A DNA stretch of 64,000 nucleotides from Symbiodinium natans (GCA_905221605.1 CAJNDS010000913.1:516836-580835), one strand, 5' to 3'. Shown: positions 1 to 13,045, counted from the first letter of the stretch. Program-made: numbers and translations. Notes: generated from the letters alone by a model not told the origin.

Positions 1-995
1 CTCCCAGGGACCCCCCAAAACTATTCAAACTATTCAAACTATTCAAACTATTCAAACTATTCAAACTATTCAAACTATTCAAACTATTCAAACTATTCAA
101 ACTATTCAAACTATTCAAACTATTCAAACTATTCAAACTATTCAAACCCCCAGGGTTTGAATAGTTTGAATAGTTTGGATAGTTTAGGGCCCCAGTTCGG
201 ACCCCCAAACTATTCAAACTATTCAACCCCCCCCCCCCTCCTCTCCTCCCAGGGACCCCCCAAAACTATTCAAACTATTCAAACTATTCAAACTATTCAA
301 ACTATTCAAACTATTCAAACTATTCAAACTATTCAAACTATTCAAACTATTCAAACTATTCAAACTATTCAAACTATTCAAACCCCCAGGGTTTGAATAG
401 TTTGAATAGTTTGGATAGTTTAGGGCCCCAGTTCGGACCCCCAAACTATTCAAACTATTCAAACCCCCCCCCCCCTCCTCTCCTCCCAAGGACCCCCAAA
501 ACTATTCAAACTATTCAAACTATTCAAACTATTCAAACTATTCAAACTGTTCAAACTATTCAAACTATTCAAACTATTCAAACCCCCAGGGTTTGAATAG
601 TTTGAATAGTTTGGATAGTTTAGGGCCCCAGGCCGGACCCTCCAAACTATTCAAACTATTCAAACTATTCAAACCCCCAGGGTTTGAATAGTTTGAATAG
701 TTTGAATAGTTTGAATAGTTTGAATAGTTTGAATAGTTTGAATAGTTTGAATAGTTTGAATAGTTTGAATAGTTTGAATAGTTTAGGGCCCCAGGCCGGA
801 CCCCCCCCCCCAGGGTTTGAATAGTTTGAATAGTTTAGGGCCCCAGTTCGGACCCCCAAACTATTCAAACTATTCAAACCCCCCTCCGCCCTCCTCTCCT
901 CCCAGGGACCCCCCAAAACTATTGAATAGTTTGAATAGTTTAGGGCCCCAGGCGTGACCCCCCAAACTATTCAAACTATTCAAACCCCACTCCCC
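1..995. repeat. 9-bp minisatellite CTATTCAAA/TTTGAATAG in alternating inverted blocks
   Basis: The unit CTATTCAAA is repeated head to tail in blocks of about 3 to 15 copies. Each block is followed across a short CCCCCAGGG spacer by its reverse complement TTTGAATAG, so most blocks can fold back on the next. Higher-order units of roughly 235 bp (polypyrimidine lead-in, CTATTCAAA block, inverted block, GGGCCCCAG spacer) start near 1, 240 and 480. The small ORFs in this stretch are only translations of the repeat and are not genes. Confidence 0.95.
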
Positions 996-1356
996 CCCCC
1001 CCAACAAAAGGACGAATCATCACATTATACACAAAGGTTCCTGCCTCATATATATATATATATATACATTTTTTATATTTATATTGTTATTGATTTATTT
1101 GTTTATTTATTTATATTTATTTAGTTATTTATATTTATATATATTTATATGATAGAGAGGGCTTAGGTTCAGGGGGGGTTTGCAGCCGCAAACAGTGAAC
1201 CCTGAGTTTTCGGGGTTCAGGCTCAAGGGGGGGTTTCGGGATTGAGGGCTGACAGCCCCAAATCGCCGGAAGGGTGGGTGTCCCAGACCCAGAGAGGTTG
1301 CATGGCGGGTGCCTCAGGGCCTACCGTGTCCACACGGACCGTGTAGGCTTTGTGGT
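996..1356. other. AT-rich spacer, no gene seen
   Basis: A C-rich end of the minisatellite gives way to an AT-rich stretch with (TA)n near 1050-1067 and ATTTAT-type sequence to about 1150. Unique GC-richer sequence follows. No ORF of interest and no RNA gene was recognised. Confidence 0.6.
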
Positions 1357-1410
1357 AAGGGTTTAAGGTTTAGGGTTTAGGGTTTAGGGTTTAGGGTCCA
1401 GGGTTTAGGC
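1357..1410 (+). repeat. Interstitial telomere-like TTTAGGG tract
   Basis: A short run of TTTAGGG, the plant/alga-type telomere unit, with degenerate copies at both edges. Confidence 0.85.
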
Positions 1411-1828
1411 TCAAGGTCTAAGATTAAGCGGTCAAACTTGTGCTTACCCACGTGTCCATCATCGTCCTACGTTCATAAGTTAGCATCTTCGAGAGGCACC
1501 ATGTTGCTGGGAACTTCAAACACACCTATGCTGTACTTGGAACAAACTGAGAGTATCTGCAATACAACACGTACAAGGGAACGCTGGTAAGAACGACAAG
1601 TTTTCCTTCTGCTTAGAATATTAATGGCAAAGCAAGGCTTTTAAGATTACGAGATGAAACCTTTCATCTTTTTCAGGCAGAAACAGAGTGGTTTTGATGG
1701 TTGGCATCCTCAAGACAGGAACACATCAACCCATATATACATATGTAGCATATATGTATATATAGTGTAATTTGCGGTAAAGACAGGTGTCAAACAAACA
1801 CAACCCACAAATCAAAACGGGTCTGGGA

Positions 1829-2015
1829 CTTAGGGCTTAGGGCTTAGGGCTTAGGGCTTAGGGCTTAGGGCTTAGGGCTTAGGGCTTAGGGCTTAGGGCT
1901 TAGGGCTTAGGGCTTAGGGCTTAGGGCTTAGGGCTTAGGGCTTAGGGCTTAGGGCTTAGGGCTTAGGGCTTAGGGCTTAGGGCTAGGGCTTAGGGCTTAG
2001 GGCTTAGGGTTTAGG
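1829..2015 (+). repeat. CTTAGGG variant telomere-like array
   Basis: About 26 near-perfect copies of the variant heptamer CTTAGGG, ending in two TTTAGGG units. The uniform variant shows that this array expanded locally and is not a piece of ordinary telomere. Confidence 0.9.
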
Positions 2016-3186
2016 GAACCTTAAACTTCAAGACTTGTCCCCGAGCGGCAAAAGCTGGCAGCCAGCATCCAGGGAGTAGCTGGAGCCCGTCCGAGGCAAG
2101 GGGTGGCCCTTCACCCCACCTCGCAAACTCTCCCCCATGGGCTTAGGTTTAGGGTTTGGGGCGGATTAGGGTTTAGGGCTTAGGGTGTCGGGTTTAGGTT
2201 TTGGGCTTAGGGTATTTTGGGTTTAGGTTTGAGGGGCTCTCCACACTCCGAACCCGCTGAGCCTGAGGCGTTGCAGTCTCAAAAGCCTCCTGGGCCCTCT
2301 TCCGGGGGTGATCACAGAACTTCAAGAAGAGCAATACAAGAACGTCGCAGCAATAGAGAACGCCGGCAAAAGGTCTGTAAAAGGCACCGGCTCTCGAAAG
2401 GCCGTGGAACTTGCAAAGGGTGGCTTCGCCAATGCGTGTCTATGGTGCACTCTAAGGCGAACCTCCTCTGAATCCCCCGAAGCATCATCCCTCCCGTAAC
2501 TGTTGGATGATCCCCACTGTGTTCCTGAAAGCCCGTCAGAGGACCTCCGGACACGAGCGGCAGCACGAAGTACCGGAAAGGAGCCGCGGAACGCAAGCCG
2601 CCCCCACACTTGCAGCAGGCCTTCACAGAGTGGGGCAAGGATGCACAGCTCAGACGCCCCAAAAAGGAGTTCACTACAGTGTGTTGCCGGCCCGGATATC
2701 TCCAAAGTTTTCCAAGTTCTGTGACTTCTATAACCCAAGAAGGGGATCATGAACCCCAAGCCCGAAAACCCGAAAATGTGGAAAACTCGCCATGTTTCCG
2801 CCCGCAAGGATGCTTCCAGTTGCAGTGGCCTTGTTCGATGAAAGGCCGCGGAAGCCTCGGCACATTTGTGCGCCAAGCACTGCACGGGGCTTACGCTTCA
2901 GGGATTCTGCGATGAGAGTTAGAAAATGGGTAGTTCTCGAATTTGGGGTCCTTTCTTGGGTCCTGCAAGTAGCGCGGCACCCTTGAAAAAATAGACCGAA
3001 AGGGCCCCCCCCCCCTAAGTTGAAAGAAGTTTTGGGGCAAGGGTGGGTTCTTGCACGTAGCCAACCATGTCTGTGTAGGGCTGGGGCTGTTCTAATATGT
3101 GGGGACGACAACTTCATCATCATGCAGTTCTGGACTTCTGGACCTCGAGTCCCCACACCTTTACAACAGACTCCCAAAACTGCCAA
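2016..3186. other. Unique sequence without a supportable gene
   Basis: GC-rich, low-repeat DNA. Several short ORFs overlap on both strands between about 2217 and 3186, but none has a recognisable domain and none stands out by length. An exon could be hidden here; I cannot show one. A C-tract lies at about 3005-3015. Confidence 0.4.
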
Positions 3187-5072
3187 CCCTAAACCCTAAA
3201 CCCTAAACCCTAACCCCTAAACCCTAAGCCCCACCTCAACCCGAAGCTCTCGCCAGGCTGCGCGCGTCGGAGCACTGTGAGCGGGGCACAGCGAAGCAGT
3301 TGGCGCCGCTGGCATCAGACCAATGAGGCAAGTCCTCGGTTGACTTCGTAGGGTTTAGGGTTTAGGGTTTAGGGTTTAAGGTATAGGGTTTAGGGTTTAG
3401 GGTTTAGGGCTTAGGGTTTAGGGTTTAGGAATTCTGCCCAGAAAAGGCCACATTAAGGGAGACACCACGAATCCACTTGAACCCCATATGCCCCCGGCAC
3501 AGTCTTGAAACCGAGTTCCTTTGTAGTTGCAGCTGGGTGGGGTCGGATGTAGACTGTCGGTTCCATGTACTTCTTCCTCTGCGAAATGCACCAAGGGTCG
3601 CTGGTACACGGGCTGTTTGCTCCCAAGCCCTGAGACCTGACCCTAAACCCTAAACCCTAAACCCTAAACCCTAAACCCTAAACCCTAAACCCTAAACCCT
3701 AAACCCTAAACCCTAAATACCCTAAACCCTAAACCCTAAACCCTAAACCCTAAATACCCTAAACCCTAAACCCTAAACCCTAAACCCTAAACCCTAAACC
3801 CCTTTTGGGGGACAAGTCCAAGGGTCCATGCAAGGCTGGCAAGTCCCCTCTTGGAGGACATAGCCTCCAAGGCACGCCGCACAGCCATCGCCTGCCAGCA
3901 GACAGGTGTGGATTAGGGTTTAGGGTTTAGGGTTTGGGGTTTGGGTTTTGGGGGTCTCGGGTTTAGGGTTTAGGGTTTAGGGTTTAGGGTTTAGGGTTTA
4001 GGGTTTAGGGTTTGGGGTTTTGGGGTTTTGGGGTTTAGGGTTTAGGGCTTAGGGGTTGGGGTTTCGGGTTTAGGGTTTAAGGTTTAGGGTTTAGGGTTTA
4101 GGGTTTAGGGTTGAGGGTCTAGGGTCTAGGGTCTGGGGTCTAGGGTCTAGGGTCTAGGGTCTAGGGTCTAGGGTCTAGGGTCTAGGGTCTAGGGTTTAGG
4201 GTCTAGGGTCTAGGGTCTAGGGTCTGGGTTTGGGTTCCGCATGAAAAGGGTCTTCAGAAAGGCTTCTCCAATCTCAGATGACGGAGACTGCTCAAACCCG
4301 AAAGTCTCCAAGCTCAACAATTTATATTTTAAAAAAACCACAAAAGGGGCTACCTTGCTAACAACCCTAAACACGAAACCCTAAACCCAAGAGGCCCAAA
4401 ACTAAACCCTAAACCCTAAAAACCTAAATCCTAAACCCTAAACCCTAAACCCTAAACCCTAAACCCAAGAGGCCCAAAAGCACGTGTCGGGGGGGGCCTT
4501 GCTCTGTCGCCTCGGCGCACCCGGAGCACCAGGACGCCGTGGCTGGGCAGCAGACCTTTCCTGCCCATTGGGGTTTAGGGTTTAGGGTTTAGGGTATAGG
4601 GTATAGGGTTTAGGGTTTAGGGTTTAGGGTTTCGGGCTTATGGAAATTGTATAGGGCTTGGGTCCCAATAACGTTTTGAGCGAAAGTTTTGAGCGAAAGT
4701 TCTGAGCGAAACGCTTTGACCGAAACGTTTGCTGTTTAGATAAGGACTTCATTTATGGGGGAGGGGAGGGGGAGGTTGGGGAGGGCTGGGGGGAGGGGGG
4801 CAGAGCAAATTAAGTATTTGGAATCCCAGGCGCTGTGGATGAATGTACTTAAACTCTGCTTGTCAGCTGTTTAGACAAAGAACTAAGGAAAACTCAGAAT
4901 GATACCACATACACTTTCTATGTATTTGTCTTGAAGGTTTTGGGTTGTGGGCTTAGGGCTTAGGGTTTAGGGTTTAGGGTTTAGGATTTAGGGCTTTCGG
5001 TTTAGGGTTTAGGGTTTAAGGTTTAGGGTTTAGGGTTTAGGGCTTAGGGTTTAGGGTTTAGGCCTCAAATGA
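3187..5072. repeat. Cluster of telomere-like tracts in both orientations
   Basis: Tracts of CCCTAAA at 3187-3232, 3640-3806 and 4365-4475 alternate with TTTAGGG tracts at 3348-3428, 3914-4090, 4570-4635 and 4946-5072. The array at about 4110-4228 is a local variant, TCTAGGG. Short unique spacers of 100-300 bp separate the tracts. The orientation switches several times, so this is a repeatedly rearranged interstitial array and not one terminal telomere. A purine-rich run (GGGGAGGG type) lies near 4755-4800. Confidence 0.9.
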
Positions 5073-5340
5073 CACCATCTTTGGGCGTTGAAGTGTTTGA
5101 CTTGTTTGTTCTCTCTCATTTTCTTTTCATTCTTTTCTGGGGGGGGGGGGGGTAGGGGTTTAGGGTCAAGGGTTGAGGTCTTGGGGGGTTTGTGGTTTCG
5201 CGTTTAGGGCGGTCGAGTCGTGCTGACACGAGAACTTACGCCTTTAAGAGCCTCCAACTCAAGGGAAGCGCCTTCACCTTTCGGGTCCCGCAGCCGTCCG
5301 CACTGCCCAGCGAAATACACCTCAGCCCTAAACCCGAACC

Positions 5341-5348
5341 CCCGCACC

Positions 5349-5380
<32 letters not shown>

Positions 5381-5390
5381 ACCCGCAACC

Positions 5391-5478
<88 letters not shown>

Positions 5479-5622
5479 ACCTCAGCCCTCAGCCCTCAGC
5501 CCTCAGCCCTCAGCCCTAAACCCTAAACCCTAAACCCTAAACCCTAAACCCTAAACCCTAAACCCTAAACCCTAAACCCTAAACCCTAAACCCTAAACCC
5601 TAAACCCTAAACCCTAAACCAT
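5341..5622 (+). repeat. CCCTCAA array passing into CCCTAAA array
   Basis: About 19 copies of CCCTCAA (5341-5480) are followed by four or five CCCTCAG copies and then by about 15 copies of canonical CCCTAAA. Three heptamer variants thus lie in homogeneous blocks side by side. Confidence 0.9.
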
Positions 5623-5691
5623 GGGAAGGATCCTGCACTCGTAACCCCAACAAACCCGAAACCCGAGACCCCACACCCGAAACTTAAACCC

Positions 5692-5862
5692 AAAACCACC
5701 CAAAACCACCCAAAACCACCCAAAACCACCCAAAACCACCCAAAACCACCCAAAACCACCCAAAACCACCCAAAACCACCCAAAACCACCCAAAACCACC
5801 CAAAAACACCCAAAAACACCCAAAACCAGCCAAACCACCCAAAACCACCCCAAACCACCAAA
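5692..5862. repeat. 10-bp minisatellite AAAACCACCC
   Basis: About 15 head-to-tail copies of the decamer AAAACCACCC with single-base variants at the 3' end. The minus-strand ORFs rich in Gly, Trp, Phe and Val over this tract are translations of the repeat. Confidence 0.9.
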
Positions 5863-5966
5863 AACGGCCTCCACCTGCGCTGGATGGCCAGATGGGTGTG
5901 CCCTCCCCGCCGCTGCACCAGCTCCAGGTGCCATCCGACAGGCTGACATTGCTCTCCTGGGTTTTA

Positions 5967-6158
5967 GGGCACTCAGGGTTTAGGGTTTAGGGTTTAGGGC
6001 TTAGGGCTTAGGGCTTTAGGGTTTAGGGTTTAGGGTTTAGGGTTTAGGGTTTAGGGTTTAGGGTTTAGGGCTTAGGGCTTAGGGCTTAGGGCTTAGGGCT
6101 TAGGGCTTAGGGCTTAGGGTTTCAGGTTTAGGGTTTAGGGCTTGAAAGCCTCGGGTTT
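5967..6158 (+). repeat. TTTAGGG array with a CTTAGGG block
   Basis: TTTAGGG copies flank an internal homogeneous block of CTTAGGG (about 6068-6118), again showing block-wise spread of one variant. Confidence 0.9.
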
Positions 6159-9100
6159 AGGGTTTAATTTGGTCACCTGGTAAGTTTAGGACGACGAGTG
6201 CTACTAGTCCTGTCTTGCTGTTTTTGCGATGATTTTTACGTATTGCATGTTTTAAGTCTCACTATCATCATTCTCACCATGACTGCTATGATCGCCATGA
6301 GCTGCTATGATAACAACTACAACCAGTACTGCTGACGCCACACGTCTTGCGCAGATTCCTCTTGTTACCCTCAAGAGAGCAGGTCCAAGCATCGATCGGG
6401 TCCAATCCAAGGCTGTGGCCCGTGCAGCGCTCGAAGTCCCCGCCAGCCCGCTTTCGCTGCACGAGGCTGCTTAAGGCGTCCTCTGGGCTCCGGATGCTCC
6501 GCTTACCTACGGAATCTGGGGTAGTTCTCTAAATGATTGCTCCCTTTGGGTACCCTTAATGAAAAGGCTCCGTCTTAGGTCCCCCAAAAAAAGGGCCGGT
6601 AACTGGGAGGAAACCCCCCCCCTGTCGGGAAACATCAAAAGGAACTCAACGGGCGAATTCACTTCGAGGATGCGCGCGCGCCAGCGGCGACTTGGAGAGC
6701 TGGAGCTGCTGCTGGGTACATGGGAAGGGTGACCATAGGGAAGATAGCAATAGCAAACAGTGATCGCCAAGATGGAACGCAAAGAAAGTCACAAGAAACA
6801 TTGCGAGTTTCCGAGTGACAACACGAGTATGCAGCGCAACACTCGTAACAATAGCAAGAGCAGTTGCAGGGGGTTTGAGCACACAAGCGGCAGTCACGCT
6901 GAAAACGCTGACGTCGCATCGTTTTCAGCCCGACGAGTCAGGGACCCACTTCGGCGCCTCGGCAACCACGGCCTGCACGATTGCCACGGCGCAGGACACC
7001 AACCCAGCAAGAGGCCGCATGCCGGAACCATCCCTGCGCCACACGTGTGTCTACTTCCTGAGGAGCTGCAGCCAAAGTAGCGGCCCCATAAACCCTACGG
7101 CACACCATGGACGAGAGGGTTGCGCCAGGCGGCGTCTACTTTGGAGAGTATGGTGAGTGCGTGCCAGAAATCACCCGACACATCCATGGCAGAAGAGCAA
7201 CGAAGCGCAATAGTCGGTATGCAACTGACCTTTCTGTGCTTGGCAAGGCTTGAAACTCTCTTTGCCTTGTGCCTCCCTATTCGGGGGGCCAGCATCTGAC
7301 TTCTTTGAAGTGCTTGTGTGCAATATGTACAAGCGGCGCAGCGGGGCTCGCGGGGTTGCAGGGTCGGGTTTAGGGAAACCCCGAACCGTCTAAACATACC
7401 TAGGCCCTAAGTACCTAAGCCCTAAGCTCTAGAAGCCAACAGGGCCTTTAAAAACCGGATTGAAAGCTATGTTTACGTCTACGTGGACCAGAAACAAGAC
7501 AGAAGACCCTTTTCACGACAATGGAAGCCAGCCGGAACCTCATTTCCAAGTCCCCATAGGTGACACGAGCCATTGGCAAAGACCTTGCACTCAGCAGTCA
7601 CGGCCTCAGCTTCCAGGGTTTGGTTCGGGGAACCTCGAAAAGTTCTACGTGCCCCGTACATGTTGCTTCTGTTTCCGAAGTCGCTTCTCAACCCTAAGCC
7701 CAATGAAGGGCTTAGATCCACCTTGCACGACCGCGCTTCAACGCCAAGGCAGAAGACCCTCTTCACGACTGTGGAAGCCTGGTATGGCAGTGTCTGACGA
7801 TCGTGGCCCAGAAAAAACACGCGATCTCGGACACGGTCAAAACAACGGGGTCCCGCTTGTACAGGAACCCAAATGTCGAGACCCTTCTGTAAGAACCCTA
7901 CAAAAGTCCTTAGAACCCTACAAAAGTCCTTTAAGCCTTGCAGCCCCAAGACTTTACCGACCCTGCGCCCCAAGAAGCCGCAACGCCCAAACCCTACAAT
8001 CCCTACACCCTTGACCCCGACCTAAACCCTAAACCCTCAACTCTAAACCCGAAACCCGAAACCCTAAACCCTAAGCCCAAACCCCTCAACCCCGCCACGC
8101 CCCTCAGGGAGGCGGCATGACGGCGGGCAGCGCGGACAGTCGGAGAGACTAGGTCGAGGCATGGTCTGGGTGTGTCGGGTCCGAGTAGCAGTTGCGTTGA
8201 ATGTTTGGAGCTCTTGACGCTCTGTCAGGGAGGTTCTTCTTCAGGTTGGTGGAAAGTGCATGATTCGCGTGCGGCCGAGGGTTAGGTTGAGGGATGGTGG
8301 GCGCGCCTCTTGAAAGAGCTGAAGTATATAAGGCAAGCCCTTTGCAAAACCACGAGGAACTGAGCGCCGTGGCAAGCCACAAATTCAGGTTCCATACGAC
8401 CACAAGACAAAACCTAAACATCCTGCTTGCCAATCAACCCTTAACCCTAAACCCCCAATCACCCTGCTTGCCAATGACATCAATGCCCCCGTGCCCCTAT
8501 GGGTTCTGTCCTCAAGCTGCCTGAGATTGGCTTTGGAGATCACCCGCAACTTGGACGGTCAAAATTTGGGTTGAAGATTTAGGGTTCAGGGTTTAGGGTT
8601 TAGGGTTTAGGGCTTAGGGCTGGTTAGGGCTATTATGGCGTCTGGGAAGCCTCCTGAGTGCCACCGGGCCACCTGGTATCGCAGGCAGTAGAAGCCTCTG
8701 GGTGCATAGCCTGGACTTTCCACAAGCTGCGGGCCGTATGGGTTCGAGTCTCGGGTTGTAGGGTTTCGGGCTTGGAGTTTAAGGTTCAGGTCATACTGCT
8801 TGCATTGCAAAAGCCTGGCCTTGAAATTCCTTGGGGGCCTATGCCTCACGGAGTCTGGCGCTCAGGGTTCAGGGTTGCGCCCCCCTATGGGGATGTGAAC
8901 TGACGCACCTTTGGATACCCGTTTGGACACCCATATGAATACGTTTACACCTGCACATCGACACCCCATTTCAACCCCCGAAAGCTCTCAAAGACCTCTA
9001 CACACCTCAGCAACTTTTTGACACAAGAAAGGGGCGCCAGTACTCTCAGGCTTGGCCATCCGGCACGGGGTGTCCATGGTCACGGCCTCTTACGTGAGCC

Positions 9101-11694
9101 CTGAGATGAAGGCGGGATCTTTTCCGAAGGGTGTCTGGCTGCCAACCAGTGGAAAATCTGTTTGCAGCGGCACTTCTTGTAAACTGCACGCTGTTGAGGT
9201 GAGCTGGAGAACTTACACCCAGGTGGTCCCTCCAAACATGAGTATGCGATATCGCCCACTCCACCTTCAAGTGGCTTTCGCTTGGAGCGCAGAGTTGTAG
9301 CTTGTGTGTTTCACGGCACCTCGTAAGGGACAAGATGCTTGTTGAGCAACCCATGAAAGGGGCAGCGTCATGACACCAAAAAGCTACTTGATCTTGGGTC
9401 CACAGTTGCCCTCCAGCTGGGCAAAGCGGTTGGCTTTGGCTCAAGATGAACAAAGCAATGTGTGTGTGTGACTGACGGACGCAAAGTACAAGGATCTAGC
9501 TTTCAGTCAACCGAGATGCGGCGGCACAGCAGCACCATTGCTCACAAATTCTTATGAAAACCCAAAGCCCGAGCTGCGGACGAGTTTAGGGCTTCGAGCC
9601 AGGCTTAGTGGTTCATGGTTAGGGTTGGGTGGGTTTCATTGCTTATGGACAGGTGGTGAGTGAATGCTATTGAACAGCTACAGCCCGTGCACCAGAATCC
9701 AGATACGGGGCCTCAAATCAGCTAAACCTGCATCGGGACCTAATTCTACGGGAATTCAATCGCAGAATTACTCCAATTTCACACTGCCATGCTACAATAG
9801 CTGTACGTACAGACTTCTGAGACTCCTGAAGCTCCTGCCAGAAGGCACTTCGTGAGCAACCGTCTCACGCGCGGAGCCTTCTTTGAACTTCCTTGCTTGG
9901 CAATGTACATGGTTCTTGGCAAATGCTGGCTGGATGTATAAATGTTGCGGAGGACCCGAAACCGAAGCCACGCACCCAGGCACAATACCTGAAGCGGATG
10001 CCTTTTCGAATTTATTCGAATATATGATAACGTGGCACTGATTTGAAACTCAACGTTGGAGCAAGAAGAACCTTACCCTCCGCATCCCCACGCCTTAAAC
10101 CCTGCGTGGCTCATTCCTGAATTTTGGACAGGGTCGACAGCGCTTGGGTCTGGAAGCCAGCTCAGCCAAATCATCGGCCTGCCGCAGTGCTTGAGGCATG
10201 AACTTGTTCGGCTTAAGGTTGCTATCGCTCACGCAGGACCGTCGCAGCCGCCTACAAAGCAGACAAGAAGGCACTGGGCGCCCCCCCCACCATCATACAC
10301 AGCTTGCTTCTTCGCACAAAGCGCTCCCCCCCAGCTCTTCGCATATGCTCTTTAAGTTTGGGATCGGGGGTTTAGGGTTTAGGGTGATTCAGGAGTTTTG
10401 ATGGGACATGGGGCGGGAGAGTGGATCAGTATCATCCTAGTATGAGACGGCAGGCTCTTCTCAACGCTGCCACCGAGCCTGCAATTGGCAGGTGCGTTGA
10501 AAATGTTGAAAGCACACCGACGCAGTCTTCGATGGTTACGGGAAAGGTTTTTAAGTTGTTGGGGACCGTTTGGGTTGTTGAATCCTTCTACCCCCCATCT
10601 CCGGGTGTACACGCCCCAAAAATGAAACCGGTTGCTCATGGCGGCTCTGGCAGCCGAATCGTCGACGAGGACAGCTTTTCGACATTTTTTTTGGGGCCGC
10701 CATAACCCTCCAAATAGGCCCCGGAACCTCTCTGCCTAAACCGAACCCAGCTTTGGGTGGGGGGGGGGGGAAGCTTTCCAGACCTGAGGGTTTCGAGCTG
10801 TTCAACCTGGGGGTTGGTGCCCTAAACCTGTGGATGGCGGACCGCAAACCAAGCCCCTCCTCGAAGTCCTGGGTTCCTGGGGCCGCGAATTCGGCAACAG
10901 CTGATGTCCAAAACCCAAAGCCCTAACACTTCAAAGCTGTCCGTGCCCTAAACCGAGCGGCGCTTTCACAACCCCACGCAAGCACATGAGTATCCAAGAG
11001 TGGCCTCTACAATCTGCACCCTTATCACTGGCCTAACCCAAAACCTTTTCAACCCGGTTATGGGTTTAGGCTGTCGCCGTCTCCGGCTTCTCCATAAAAT
11101 CCAATGGCAAAGGCTCCCACCGTGCCATACCCTCGGCGAGACCCGTGACCAGCTCAGGTTTTTTTTATTCTATTTACAAGATATCCTACAGCAAGATTAT
11201 TCTAGTGTTATAATTCTCATTCATACTATGGCTAAATCGCTACACGATTCCATTGTATTAGTATATCCTTACATTTCTGGGAGTTTTTGCCGCCCGCCTA
11301 GCCGCGGACTGGGAGGCACAATGTAGGCAGGAGAAGTCCTATAGACCTTAAACCACTCACCTTACCTACTAACCCACACTTGAGGAGCTGTTGGTCGGGC
11401 CAGGAGTGTCGGTCGAGACCCCAAGCCCTTTCTGGCTCTTGGCTTTCTGCGCTTAGGGTGTTTAGGGCACATGTCCTTCGGACTCTGGAAGCTTTGGGAG
11501 ATGCTTCCGGGCTTGGATTTTTTCTCCTCATATTTTTTCCGCTTTTGTTTCCTTGTTTTTTCCGTTTTCTTGTCGGGGACCTCTTGGCTTCCCCCCTCTC
11601 TAGGAGAAAGCTGCGTTCCCTCAATATTTTCACCATTTCCCGAAAGCATCGCGAAGGGTTCTTCCGTGCGGAGCCCTCTGACCCAACAACATAG
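6159..11694. other. Long gene-poor stretch with scattered heptamer remnants
   Basis: No ORF here shows a domain I recognise. Short heptamer remnants occur near 8025-8090 and 8580-8625. A direct repeat of about 30 bp containing GCAGAAGACCC lies near 7497 and 7750. The sequence TTTGGCTCAAGATG at 9435-9448 resembles the spliced-leader 3' end next to an ATG, but only a short ORF follows. An AT-rich island lies at about 11160-11290. Spliced host exons could be present and would not be visible by eye. Confidence 0.4.
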
Positions 11695-12079
11695 TGCAGT
11701 GCATAGAGTGAAGTGCATAGAGTGAAGTGCATGGAGTGAAGTGCATAGAGCGAAGCGCATAGAGTGAAGTGCATAGAGTGAAGCGCATAGAGCGAAGTGC
11801 ATAGAGTGAAGTTGATAGAGCGAAGTGCATAGAGTGAAGTGCATAGAGCGCAGTGCATAGAGTGAAGTGTAGAGCGCAGTGCATAGAGTGAAACGCATAG
11901 AGTGAAGTGCATAGAGTGAAGTGCACAGAGCGAAGTGCACAGAGTGAAGTGCATAGAGTGAAGCGCATAGAGCGAAGTGCATAGAGTGAAGTTGATAGAG
12001 CGAAGTGCATAGAGTGAAGTGCATAGAGCGCAGTGCATAGAGTGAAGTGTAGAGCGCAGTGCATAGAGTGAAGTGCATA
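11695..12079. repeat. 14-bp minisatellite AGTGCATAGAGTGA with 180-bp higher-order copy
   Basis: The 14-base unit AGTGCATAGAGTGA is repeated about 27 times with base variants. Lines starting at 11761 and 11941 are identical for about 130 bp, so a 180-bp block was duplicated in tandem. Because 14 is not a multiple of 3 and the units lack stops on the minus strand, all three minus frames stay open and give 14-residue peptide repeats; this explains the long minus-strand ORFs, which I do not treat as genes. Confidence 0.9.
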
Positions 12080-12920
12080 CCGGAGATGGCACCTAGACAG
12101 GCACATCCCTGCCTTAGACCCTTAACCCCTAAACCCTAAACCGAAACCTGGAGCCTGGAACCCTTGTGGGGAGGGTGTGCACAGCCGGAAGCTTCTATGA
12201 GAGACAAGTTCGGCTCCTGCAAAACGACCGGGGTGTTCCTTTGGCGGCCCCCTTTTGCGTGCGTGTCATGTGAACACGAAAAGGGTGCCCTGTGATGCGG
12301 CGGTCGCGAGCGGGACAGGTGTCGGCCGGCCTGTGCCACAAAGCCTGGCCGTGTCCCAAAAGCGGGGTAACTTCTCTCATGGAACCCGAGGCAACCGAAT
12401 CCAAGGCCCTGGCGGATTCAACAGCATCTTCATCCTGCATGGAGTCAAGCTGCAAGAAACCTTCTGCCCGAACGCCTAGAGTTTCAGGTTTTGGGGGCCG
12501 ATCCTACGCGGATCCTCGAGGTTGGCTGGATACTTTCATGTTCAATTCAGTCAATTCAGTCACTGCAGCTGCGCTGAGATGGATAGCCCAACCACAATAT
12601 GCAAAGATTGAGTATAACAGCAGTAGGGCAAAAAGGATATCAATCATTGCTGCCGTGACAACATAACAAGAATGACAATCCTGTGCGAAAGTGAGGTTCA
12701 CAATCTTCTTCGCCTCCAGAAATGTGGTCTGGAATGTTAGCTATTCGTTCTAATATGCTGAGACTAAGTGATCGGATCCGTCAACATTTGAGCAGCAACC
12801 ACCATCCTAACAAAGATGGCAGTAAAACTCGAAGATTACTTTTGGGAACCTTTAAGGACCGAACTTGTCAGCAAACTGACGTGTGCGGTTGGGCTGCCCA
12901 CGAGTCCTGAGTAGTTAGTT

Positions 12921-13045
12921 CGTATAGTTTGGGATGCCCCCCCCCCCCCCTCTACTAACAGCCCTTAGTAGGGATGGTCATCGAAGATACAATAATCCCT
13001 ATCAAGGACTAGTTAGTTTTTAGGGGGGAACATCCCAACGTATAT
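12921..13045. mobile_element. Fold-back (MITE-like) element
   Basis: An inverted repeat whose outer arms contain TATAGTTTGGGATG on the left and CATCCCAACGTATA on the right. It continues through C-tract/G-tract and ACTAAC/GTTAGT arms to a loop near 12985. A related half-element (GGGATGTTCCCCCTC...ACTAACAG) lies at about 36355-36400, so the family is dispersed. No coding capacity. Confidence 0.65.

Noticed and set aside
157-916. Short ORFs over the 9-bp minisatellite
   Set aside because: They read only the repeat.
9435-9448. TTTGGCTCAAGATG as a spliced-leader relic followed by a start codon
   Set aside because: Only 11 leader bases match and the ORF after the ATG is very short; chance cannot be excluded.
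11298-12106. Three overlapping minus-strand ORFs of 158-264 codons
   Set aside because: They are three frames of the same 14-bp minisatellite; the non-repeat C-terminal parts show no domain.
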